Shown here one piece after another: positions 44,157-52,283 of a stretch of 64,000 nucleotides of DNA. Every line of letters begins with the position of its first letter. The stretch's first letter is position 1. The translations under genes and the position numbers were made by a program. Origin of the DNA: Eubacterium sp. (lineage in GTDB: Bacteria; Bacillota; Clostridia; Lachnospirales; Lachnospiraceae); the NCBI GenBank assembly GCA_017965495.1, contig JAGCPW010000044.1, forward strand, positions 59,859-123,858, given 5' to 3'. The notes below the pieces were generated by a model that made no database searches, was not told where the DNA came from, and saw only the letters and a list, made by a program, of their open reading frames with translations.

Positions 44157-44912
44157 ATGACAAGAGTAATAATGCATGGCTGCAATGGTCACATGGGAAA
44201 AGTTATTTCCGAGTTAGCAAGTAACGACCCTGATGTGGAAATTGTAGCTGGTATAGATTTAAATACAGAAGAAAATTTTGGTTATCCAGTTTTCGCAAAC
44301 ATCATGGATTGTGATGTGGAAGCGGATGCTATCATAGATTTTTCTGTGGCAGTAGCTGTGGATGCGCTGCTAGATTATTCTAAAGAAAAAGGTATCCCAG
44401 TTGTTCTATGTACAACAGGTTTATCAGAAGAGCAGCTTAAAAAAGTGGAAGAAGTATCAAAAGATGTGGCAGTTCTAAAGTCTGCTAACATGTCACTTGG
44501 CATTAACACACTTATGAAACTTCTAAAGATGGCTACGGACGTTTTGGCTGACAGAGGATATGATATCGAGATTGTTGAAAAACATCATAACCAAAAACTA
44601 GATGCACCAAGTGGTACAGCTTTGGCTTTGGCGGATGTTATAAACGAGACTAAAGATAATAGATACGAATACGTATTTGATAGAAGTCAGAAGCGCGAGA
44701 AGAGAAGTGATAATGAAATCGGAATCTCTGCAGTGCGTGGTGGAACAATAGTTGGGCAGCATGATGTTATTTATGCTGGAACTGACGAAGTAATTGAGAT
44801 TCGTCACACGGCTTACTCAAAAGCAGTCTTTGCGAAAGGCGCAATAGACGCAGCTAAATTCCTAGCCGGCAAAGGCCCAGGAATGTATGACATGAGCGAT
44901 GTTATAGACTAA
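44157..44912 (+). CDS. dapB: 4-hydroxy-tetrahydrodipicolinate reductase
   Basis: Second enzyme of the branch, reducing the DapA product with NAD(P)H. The 251 residues show the N-terminal nucleotide loop HGCNGHMGK, the catalytic EKHHNQKLDAPSGTA and the final HTAYSKAVFAKGAIDAAKFL region. Spacing of 9 bases to dapA with an AGGAGG site indicates an operon, closed by a strong terminator. Regulated through the same lysine riboswitch. Confidence 0.96.
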   Translation: MTRVIMHGCNGHMGKVISELASNDPDVEIVAGIDLNTEENFGYPVFANIMDCDVEADAIIDFSVAVAVDALLDYSKEKGIPVVLCTTGLSEEQLKKVEEVSKDVAVLKSANMSLGINTLMKLLKMATDVLADRGYDIEIVEKHHNQKLDAPSGTALALADVINETKDNRYEYVFDRSQKREKRSDNEIGISAVRGGTIVGQHDVIYAGTDEVIEIRHTAYSKAVFAKGAIDAAKFLAGKGPGMYDMSDVID

Positions 44913-44919
44913 TTAGAAG

Positions 44920-44946
44920 ACACGGTGAATAATCACCGTGTTTTTT
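44920..44946 (+). terminator. Intrinsic terminator after dapB
   Basis: Stem ACACGGTG / CACCGTGT, loop AATAAT, followed by T residues. Confidence 0.9.
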
Positions 44947-45003
44947 ATTGTGCTTAAATGTGTTAGAATAAGAACAGTATGAGGTTAGAATCACGGAGGT
45001 CAT

Positions 45004-46965
45004 ATGAAGAAAATTAAAGTATGTGCGGCTACTCTCAACATTACAGTAGCTGACCCAAAAGCAAATGCAAAAGAGATTATTAGAATCTCTAAAAATGCTG
45101 GAAAAAAAGGCGCAAAGCTTATTGTATTTCCAGAACTATCGCTAACAGGGTGTACTTGTGGAGACTTGTTCTTCCAAGATGCATTGTTAGAGAGTGCTAT
45201 GGAGAATCTAGAAGTGATAGCAGAGAAGACTAAGGATATAAAGGCTGCTATTGTTTTTGGCTTGCCTGTTATGATGGATTACGATCTTTATAATGTGGCG
45301 GCAGTTTTGTTTAAGGGCAAACTTTGCGGTTTTGATATTAAGAACAAAACACTTTGGGATGCATACGGCGATGAATTTAGATGGTTTAGATATAGACTAA
45401 GAGGAACAGTTAAGAATATAGTATTTTTCCCAGAATCATTGAAAAACAAATCAGGAAAACTAATCGAAAATGAATCTGGTTATGATTTAGATATAAGTGA
45501 GAACTTAAGAATTGATTTCAAAAGACAGCTAGGTTTTACTCTAGGTGTTGGAATAGGAAATGATGGCTTGGGCAAATACTATGAATGCTCATACAGAGGT
45601 GATGAAGTAGATATAGTTGCCCACCTTGGCGCTAGAAGAAAAGTAGTGGATGAAGACACTGCTGACTTTGTTCAAAACGTGGCTTATGATTCCAATGCTC
45701 AGGTAGTTTATGCAGAAGCAGGTGATGGAGAGTCCACTACAGATATGGTCTTTGCCGGAGAGAGTGCTATTGCTAGTGAGTACACAGTTTATAAAAAATC
45801 TACTCCGTTCAAGAATCAGACAATAATAGAAGATGTGGACATAGATGAAAAGAAGGATGCACTAGTTAGAAATCAGTATGGACAAACTATTGCTAAATCA
45901 GAAGAAGGTCCTTCCAAACACAAACGCCCTAAAGTTGTTATGTCGGATAGTGAGTTTTTGTCTATGCCTTACGATATGCTTGGATATAATCCATTTTTAC
46001 CAGATGAAGACAGTGAAAAAACACAGATGTGCAAAAATATTTTAAAGATTCAGTCTAAGGCTTTAGCTAAGAGAATGAAGACTATCGGTGCCGACAAATT
46101 GGTAGTGGGCATTTCAGGTGGACTTGATTCTACTTTGGCGCTGATTGCTTGTGTTAATGCTTGTGATGAGTTAAAGATTAATCACAAGAATATTATTGCG
46201 ATTACAATGCCAGGTTTTGGAACAACAAGTAGAACTCATGATAACGCAAGTAAGATGATGAGATTTTATGGCGTTACAAAGAAAGAAATAGATATTACAG
46301 AATCTGTAAAACAGCACTTTGCGGATATCAAGCATGGTGTTAGAAATAAGAATGCTACGTTCGAAAATGCGCAAGCTAGAATGCGCACAATGATTTTGAT
46401 GGATGTGGCTAATGATAATAATGCTTTGGTAGTGGGAACTGGAGATTTTTCAGAACTTGCTCTTGGATGGTGCACATACAACGGTGATCATATGGCAATG
46501 TATAGTGTGAATGCTAACATTCCAAAGACAGTGATAAGAGAAGTGGTAAGTTATGAATCTGATAGAATTAAGAATGAGCGCTTAAGCAAGATTCTAAAAG
46601 ATATTGTAGATACGCCAGTTAGTCCGGAACTTCTTCCAAGCAAGAAAGATAAGATTGCACAAAAGACCGAAGACATAGTGGGCCCATATGAGTTGCACGA
46701 TTTCTTCTTGTATGAGATATTGTATCTAGGCAAAAACCCAAGAGAAGTGTTGTCAGATGCCACATTTAACTTTATGGAGCAGTACAAGCCTGATGTTATT
46801 AAGCAGTGGCTAAAAGTATTTATAAAGAGATTCTTCTCGCAACAGTTTAAGAGAAACTGTAGTCCGGATGGACCACAAGTATTCTCGTTTGGTTTCTCAC
46901 CAAGAGGCGGCTTTATGATGCCATCTGATGCATCAGCCAAGGCTTGGCTAGATTATTTAAAATAG
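45004..46965 (+). CDS. nadE: NAD synthetase with degenerate glutaminase domain
   Basis: 653 residues in the two-domain layout of glutamine-dependent NAD synthetase. The C-terminal synthetase is intact, with the ATP loop VVGISGGLDSTLALI and the GTGDFSELALGWCTYNGD block. The N-terminal nitrilase-type domain keeps Glu44 (FPELSLTG) and a Lys at 115 (KTLWDAYGDEFRW). Where the family has the nucleophile in VEICED, this protein reads LGVGIGND, with Gly185 in place of Cys; the nearest Cys (195) is in a different context. The enzyme may use free ammonia, or depend on another glutaminase. Both are inference. Confidence 0.88.
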   Translation: MKKIKVCAATLNITVADPKANAKEIIRISKNAGKKGAKLIVFPELSLTGCTCGDLFFQDALLESAMENLEVIAEKTKDIKAAIVFGLPVMMDYDLYNVAAVLFKGKLCGFDIKNKTLWDAYGDEFRWFRYRLRGTVKNIVFFPESLKNKSGKLIENESGYDLDISENLRIDFKRQLGFTLGVGIGNDGLGKYYECSYRGDEVDIVAHLGARRKVVDEDTADFVQNVAYDSNAQVVYAEAGDGESTTDMVFAGESAIASEYTVYKKSTPFKNQTIIEDVDIDEKKDALVRNQYGQTIAKSEEGPSKHKRPKVVMSDSEFLSMPYDMLGYNPFLPDEDSEKTQMCKNILKIQSKALAKRMKTIGADKLVVGISGGLDSTLALIACVNACDELKINHKNIIAITMPGFGTTSRTHDNASKMMRFYGVTKKEIDITESVKQHFADIKHGVRNKNATFENAQARMRTMILMDVANDNNALVVGTGDFSELALGWCTYNGDHMAMYSVNANIPKTVIREVVSYESDRIKNERLSKILKDIVDTPVSPELLPSKKDKIAQKTEDIVGPYELHDFFLYEILYLGKNPREVLSDATFNFMEQYKPDVIKQWLKVFIKRFFSQQFKRNCSPDGPQVFSFGFSPRGGFMMPSDASAKAWLDYLK

Positions 46966-47013
46966 AACTTAATTATTGGACGTTTAAATATAAATTATAT
47001 TTAGGAGGAAAAT

Positions 47014-47757
47014 ATGAAAAAGAAAAATGGAATTATTATCGCACTTATTGTGGTAGTGGTAGTGTTGATAGTAGTGCTAGCATTTGTACTTGGAAGAAAC
47101 ATAAGTAAAGAAGAAGTTACTAGTGCACCAACACTTGCAGCTACTCAGGCTACACAAACAGGAGCGCCTACGGCCAAAGTAAATGTAGAAAATTCAGACA
47201 TCAAGGTAGTTAAAAAGTACAACTTCTATGATGAAGATGATTTCACACTAGTATTAGTTCTTCAAAACACTGGAAAAGCTGATGCTGCAGTGGCAGTAGT
47301 TGGAAAGATCTTTGACGGAGCTAACGCAACTATTGAAACTGAAAGAGAATCTATATTTATGGATGCTAACTCTAAGTCTGTTGTCGAATTTGACTTTGAT
47401 ACTGAGGGTAGAAAAGTGAAAGATGTTGATTACAAGATTACAGCGGCAGCGGCCACAAGTATTAAACCTGGCTTAAAGAACATTATGTACAAGAAGAGCA
47501 TTAACGGAAATATAGTTAATGTTACATCTAAAAACGAAGGCGATTTTGATTTGCTAGGAGTTGATACTCATGTATTGTTCTATCAAGATGATGAGCTTGT
47601 AGATGTTGATAGCGAAGATATGATAGACAATGATTCTGAAGTCTTTGTGAAGGGAACTGAAGTTAAACAAAGATTTGATACAAAAGAGAAGTTTGACAAA
47701 GTTGAGATTTATTATTCACAAGACCAAGACAAACCAGATGCAGAAGATGATGACTAA
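47014..47757 (+). CDS. Membrane-anchored extracytoplasmic protein, unknown function
   Basis: 247 residues: a single N-terminal membrane helix (about 6-28, very rich in Val and Ile) without a cleavage site, a Thr/Ala/Pro linker (to about 55), then an exposed beta-rich domain. VENSDIKVVKKYNFYDEDDF followed by LVLQNTGKADAAVAVVGKIF resembles FxLYD-type domains in which NTG precedes the strand of an extracellular beta sandwich. The end is strongly acidic. The leader shares the 14-mer ACGTTTAAATATAA with that of the secreted gene at 34843. Function not recognised. Confidence 0.6.
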   Translation: MKKKNGIIIALIVVVVVLIVVLAFVLGRNISKEEVTSAPTLAATQATQTGAPTAKVNVENSDIKVVKKYNFYDEDDFTLVLVLQNTGKADAAVAVVGKIFDGANATIETERESIFMDANSKSVVEFDFDTEGRKVKDVDYKITAAAATSIKPGLKNIMYKKSINGNIVNVTSKNEGDFDLLGVDTHVLFYQDDELVDVDSEDMIDNDSEVFVKGTEVKQRFDTKEKFDKVEIYYSQDQDKPDAEDDD

Positions 47758-47777
47758 ATAGTCGGTAGAAGATAATA

Positions 47778-47807
47778 AAACACCAGTTGTTAATTCAACT
47801 GGTGTTT
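47778..47807. terminator. Bidirectional intrinsic terminator
   Basis: Stem AAACACCAGTTG / CAACTGGTGTTT, loop TTAATT, between the convergent gene at 47014 and azlD. Confidence 0.9.
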
Positions 47808-48113
47808 TTATATGAATAATTCTGTTATAAATACGACTATACAACTAATGGCAGCTGTTATAAATAGGTTTGGCTTTTTCCAAGCCACAATGATTGCAGC
47901 AATTAAAGCCAGCGTGCCAGAAATCCAAGACTGTGTTGCGTTTATAAAAGCTGGGAATGTCATAACTGAAAGTGTGACATATGGCACGTAGTATAGAAAC
48001 GATCTTATATATTTATTCTTTATTTCTTTTCTAATTAACGTTATAGGTAAAACCCTAATTAAATATGTAACGATAGTCATTAGAAGGAGTGTTATATAAA
48101 ACTTACTGCTCAT
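47808..48113 (-). CDS. azlD: Branched-chain amino acid exporter small subunit, AzlD-type
   Basis: 101 residues with three or four hydrophobic helices. The N-terminal TYLIRVLPITLIRKEIKNKY and FLYYVPYVTLSVMTFPAF are typical AzlD blocks. It overlaps the end of azlC by 11 bases, as expected for the two-subunit AzlCD exporter. Substrate (branched-chain or other amino acids) follows from family knowledge only. Confidence 0.9.
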   Translation of the reverse strand: MSSKFYITLLLMTIVTYLIRVLPITLIRKEIKNKYIRSFLYYVPYVTLSVMTFPAFINATQSWISGTLALIAAIIVAWKKPNLFITAAISCIVVFITELFI

Positions 48114-48822
48114 CTGGCACCTCCTTTACCGGCTTTAACACCGAAAAGATTCCAGCAATCACGACAGTAAGAATAATAATCTTAACACCGCTATCAATTC
48201 CCTTAACCACAGGAATAACAGATAGTAAGTAGCTTGCAACGAAACTAACAATAATAACAACAGCAACCACTTTGTTTTTCTTGCCCTCAGGAATAATAAT
48301 TGCAATAAACATACCAAACAAACCAACACTTAGCGCGCTAATAACGCTTTCTGGCAAAACATTACCCAAAGCCACACCAAGAGCAGTACCCACTACCCAA
48401 CCAGGTGAAGCCACAGTAGCCATACCAAAAATGTAGTATGGATTAAGCTTTCCCTTAACAGCGATGGCTGCGCCAAAGATCTCATCGGTAATAAAGTATC
48501 CCATAATAAGACGCTTCCAAATAGGAGTGTCCTCAGGTATCTTTTGGCTTAGAGAACATGACATCAAAAGGTATCTAGCGTTAGCTACCATCTCCATCAA
48601 AGCCATTACAAGAATAGTAGTGCCTGCGCCAAAGAGAGTGATGAATATATACTCTCCAGCAGATGCGTGGAGCCCAAAACTCATAAGTGCAGACTTAATG
48701 ACAGAAATCTTGGCAGTTTTGGCTTGGATGCCTAATGCAAAAGCCACAGCAAAATAACCAAGCCCAATAGGTATGCCGGTTTCTAATCCTTTTATGTATG
48801 CTTTTTTGTTTGAAAGTTCCAT
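48103..48822 (-). CDS. azlC: Branched-chain amino acid exporter large subunit, AzlC-type
   Basis: 239 residues, about seven or eight membrane helices, with the family blocks GIPIGLGYFAVAFALGIQA, HASAGEYIF and the YFITDEIFG segment. The ATG at 48822 has AAGGA upstream and is preferred to an in-frame ATG at 48876. No linked azlB-type regulator is seen. Divergent from addB with a separate promoter. Confidence 0.92.
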   Translation of the reverse strand: MELSNKKAYIKGLETGIPIGLGYFAVAFALGIQAKTAKISVIKSALMSFGLHASAGEYIFITLFGAGTTILVMALMEMVANARYLLMSCSLSQKIPEDTPIWKRLIMGYFITDEIFGAAIAVKGKLNPYYIFGMATVASPGWVVGTALGVALGNVLPESVISALSVGLFGMFIAIIIPEGKKNKVVAVVIIVSFVASYLLSVIPVVKGIDSGVKIIILTVVIAGIFSVLKPVKEVPDEQ

Positions 48823-48847
48823 ATGTTTAATCCTTTTTGCAATGAAT

Positions 48848-48876
48848 ATAATAATACATTTTTTACTAATAAACAA
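48848..48876 (-). promoter_or_regulatory. Promoter of azlCD
   Basis: On the minus strand TTGTTT (48876-48871), 17-base spacer, TATTAT (48853-48848), 25 bases before the chosen azlC start. Confidence 0.6.
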
Positions 48877-48908
48877 ATCAAATGTACCATTTATTGGACG
48901 GCTATTTA

Positions 48909-48917
48909 TGGTATAAT
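48909..48917 (+). promoter_or_regulatory. Extended -10 promoter of addBA
   Basis: TGGTATAAT, the same extended -10 nonamer as at lgt, ends 21 bases before the addB ATG. The -35 side is weak (TTTATT). Confidence 0.62.
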
Positions 48918-48938
48918 ACTAAACAGTGAGGGTACGGA

Positions 48939-51900
48939 ATGTTAAATTTTATTATCGGAACCGCAGGTAGCGGAAAATCTTATGAATTACAACAAAAGTT
49001 AATAAAAGAATCTACTGATAATCCAGAAAGTAGATTCGTTCTTTTAGTGCCTGATCAATACTCTCTAGAAGCACAAAAGGAGATTTTGGATAAGCATCCA
49101 AATCATGGAGCGTTCAATATTGAAGTATCTAGTTTCAATCGTTTGGCTTACGAAGTGTTGGATGAGCAGGGATTTGGCGAAGCCAGATTGATGACAGATT
49201 TAGCTAAGACTATATTGGTTAGAAAGTGCTTAATAGATTGCAAAGATGATCTCAATGTATTTAAAGGCAAAGTAAATATGCCTGGATTTACAGATAAGAT
49301 GAAGTCTGTAATTAATGAGCTAGGTCAATACAATGTCAGTCAAGATATGTTAAGAGAGATTATCGAAAAGAGTGACGATCTACTAAGCGAGAAGTTAGAA
49401 GACGCTTTCAAGGTGAGAGAGCGTTTTAATAGTTATGTCACAGAAAAGAATTTAACTACAGACGAGTTATTAGATAGATTTATAAAATGTATTCCTGACT
49501 CAGAGATTATTGAAAATACATATATTTACCTAGATGGGTTTACTGGTTTTACACCTATTCAAGAGAGAGTAATAGAGGGTCTAACTAGAAAGGCTAAAGA
49601 TGTCACAGTGACAGCCACCATACCTGTAGATGAGTATAAAAACACATCGGATCTAAGAAGTGATGATTTATTCTATTTAGGAAAGAATACCGTTAAACAT
49701 CTAAGACGCTTTGCCGCAGAAAACGGACTAGAGGGTTATATTGATCTGATAAAGGATAAAGACGATAAACCAAGAAGAATTCAAGATAATGATGCACTCT
49801 CATTCGTGTCTAGAACTATATTTGGACAGAGTGCAGATAAGTATGAAGAAGAGCAAGATTCTATAGAAATTCATGAAGCAGATTCGCTAGAAAACGAGGT
49901 TTTAACCGTTGTTAAGCGTATTGAGCGATTAGTAAGGACTGAAGGCTACAGATATAGGGATTTTGCCATAATAACGGCCGATTTAGAGAGTTATTATCCA
50001 TATTTAGACAAAATCACACGCAAATATGAAATACCTGTATTTATTGATTATAAGCGCAGAACAGGTATGAATGCTTTTGCAGATTTGGTAGTGGCTTTGG
50101 CTAGATTAGCACGTTTGAATTTCTCGTATGATTCGCTTTTCCATGTCTTGAGAACAGGTCTTACACCTATCAGTGAGAGCGATATAGATTTTATTGAAAA
50201 CTACATTATCACATTTAAGAGGACTTCATTTAACAGTTTTGCACAGGAGTGGAAGAGACCTTTAGATCGATTTGATTTAGTTCGTGTAAATGAGATAAGA
50301 AAAAGTATTTACGAGACATTCAAGCCATATATGAGCGTTATGAGAAACACTGGCTCTACAGTTAGTGATTACTGTAAGAGTGTCTATGATATTCTCGTTA
50401 AGTTTGATATAGATAAGAAAGTGGACGCATATGTAGAGAGATTCCATAAGGAAGGAAACTATGCCCTAGAAGAAGAGTATAGTCAAATTTATTCTGCTAT
50501 AGTTAAATTGCTTGAGACTATTGAGAATACTATGGGCGATGAGAAAATCACTTTAAATGATTTTGAAAAGCTTATCGTAAGTGCTATTGAATCCTTAAAG
50601 ATTGGTATTATCCCTCCTGGCATAGATGATGTGATGGTGGGTGATATCGAGAGAACTCGTCTCAAAGATATAAAGAAAATAATATTCCTTCTAGGAGCAA
50701 ACGATGGTGTCATTCCTAACACTTCTAATCCAGCTACCATAGTGAACGATGCTGATAGAGAAAGATTAAAAGAAAATGGCTATGAATTTGCGCCTACCAC
50801 CAAGGACAATGTCTTTAAGCAAATGTTCTATTTGTATATGCTTCTCACTAAACCTACAGAGAAGTTTGTCGTTTCATTTAGCAACCAAGACAAAGACTTC
50901 AAGCCTCTTAAACAGTCATACTTTGTAGATATGTTAAGGGCTATTCTTAAAAAGACAAACACTATATTGGATAGTGAAAATGATAGCAATGTAGAAGACA
51001 TAGTAAATGCGAATGTGGCACTTGATTTTTTGGCGAAGAAGGGAAGAGTAATTAAGTACTCTCAAGATGAAGAAGAAAAGAAACTATATTCATCACTCAA
51101 GAACTACATGCTTCAAAACGAAGTAGAGATAGATGCAGTTCATCTAATGAATGATGGATTGAAATTTGAATATAAAGAGCGAGGTATTGAGACATCTCTT
51201 GCTAAAGATTTGTATAAGCCAGAAGAAAAAATTAAAGTTACTGAAGCTCAACAGTTTATTAATTGTCCATATAATCATTTCTTAAATTATGGACTTGGTT
51301 TACAAGACCGTGAATACTACCAGTTTGATAACCTACAAAAGGGAAATATAGAACATGACATTTTGGAAAGATTTTTTAAGTCTATCAATGAAAATAAAAT
51401 TGACTTAAAGAATGCAGACCAAAAAGAAATTGATCAAATACTAGATACCGCCACTAAGGAAGCTTTCGCGAGTGAAAGAGCGGGTGATTTTATTAAGACT
51501 GATTCATCTAAGGAATTTTTAAAACACCAGCTATCTAACATTGCAAAAGAAAGTGTAAATGCTCTTATTAAACATCTTCAAAGAGGAAAGTTTGAAGTGT
51601 CATATTTAGAAGAGCGTGTTTCGGGTGGTAAAGCAGACCGTGTAGATAGATTCGAAGATGGTAATGATATTTATGTAAAAGTAATTGATTACAAAACTGG
51701 AAGCAGTGTTGGATTTAGTTTTGGTGAGTTAATGTATGGAAAGAATATGCAGGTATTCGTATACCTAAAAGATGCTTTGCAAAGGGAAATTGAGAATAAC
51801 CCTGGCAAGAAGGTTATTCCAGCAGGTGCTTTCTATTTCAGAGCGAGAGAAAACTACGTGGTTAAGTCAAACGGAACAGATAGTATGTCTGGTAAGCAAG

Positions 51901-52283
51901 TAGAAGAACAAAACATTTCTAGTGCTTTCAAGATGGCTGGCTTGTTAAATAAAGAAGCCATAAAGGTCTTTGACGATGAAAACAAACCTGAAGAAACAAT
52001 TAGTCTTCCAGCCAATAATCCTGAAAAGGTAATGTTTGACACGGAAAATTATTTGAAACTTTTAGACTACGTAGATGACAAAATTGATGATATAAGAAAA
52101 GATATTAAACATGGATATATTAAAGTAGAGCCTTATGATAGAGCATGTGAGTTTTGTTCTTATCAAGGTGTTTGCAGAAAATCGATGGGCAATATTGAAT
52201 ATAAAAAAGCCAAAAGTTTAAAAGCAGATGATGTTATTAATATATTGAATGGAGAAGAAGATGGCGCAGATTCCATGGACTAA
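48939..52283 (+). CDS. addB: ATP-dependent helicase/nuclease subunit B
   Basis: 1114-residue AddB subunit of the Firmicute double-strand-break end-processing complex. The N-terminal Walker A is IGTAGSGKSYELQ. The C-terminal RecB-type nuclease has VIDYKTGSS, and four cysteines of the iron-sulfur cluster are visible: one in INCPYNHFLNYG and three in CEFCSYQGVC. The start has GAGGGTACGGA upstream. Its end overlaps addA by 23 bases, coupling the two subunits. Confidence 0.94.
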   Translation: MLNFIIGTAGSGKSYELQQKLIKESTDNPESRFVLLVPDQYSLEAQKEILDKHPNHGAFNIEVSSFNRLAYEVLDEQGFGEARLMTDLAKTILVRKCLIDCKDDLNVFKGKVNMPGFTDKMKSVINELGQYNVSQDMLREIIEKSDDLLSEKLEDAFKVRERFNSYVTEKNLTTDELLDRFIKCIPDSEIIENTYIYLDGFTGFTPIQERVIEGLTRKAKDVTVTATIPVDEYKNTSDLRSDDLFYLGKNTVKHLRRFAAENGLEGYIDLIKDKDDKPRRIQDNDALSFVSRTIFGQSADKYEEEQDSIEIHEADSLENEVLTVVKRIERLVRTEGYRYRDFAIITADLESYYPYLDKITRKYEIPVFIDYKRRTGMNAFADLVVALARLARLNFSYDSLFHVLRTGLTPISESDIDFIENYIITFKRTSFNSFAQEWKRPLDRFDLVRVNEIRKSIYETFKPYMSVMRNTGSTVSDYCKSVYDILVKFDIDKKVDAYVERFHKEGNYALEEEYSQIYSAIVKLLETIENTMGDEKITLNDFEKLIVSAIESLKIGIIPPGIDDVMVGDIERTRLKDIKKIIFLLGANDGVIPNTSNPATIVNDADRERLKENGYEFAPTTKDNVFKQMFYLYMLLTKPTEKFVVSFSNQDKDFKPLKQSYFVDMLRAILKKTNTILDSENDSNVEDIVNANVALDFLAKKGRVIKYSQDEEEKKLYSSLKNYMLQNEVEIDAVHLMNDGLKFEYKERGIETSLAKDLYKPEEKIKVTEAQQFINCPYNHFLNYGLGLQDREYYQFDNLQKGNIEHDILERFFKSINENKIDLKNADQKEIDQILDTATKEAFASERAGDFIKTDSSKEFLKHQLSNIAKESVNALIKHLQRGKFEVSYLEERVSGGKADRVDRFEDGNDIYVKVIDYKTGSSVGFSFGELMYGKNMQVFVYLKDALQREIENNPGKKVIPAGAFYFRARENYVVKSNGTDSMSGKQVEEQNISSAFKMAGLLNKEAIKVFDDENKPEETISLPANNPEKVMFDTENYLKLLDYVDDKIDDIRKDIKHGYIKVEPYDRACEFCSYQGVCRKSMGNIEYKKAKSLKADDVINILNGEEDGADSMD

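Noticed and set aside
46551-46940. 129-codon minus-strand frame inside nadE
   Set aside because: Fully contained in the conserved NAD synthetase domain, with no ribosome site or recognisable domain.
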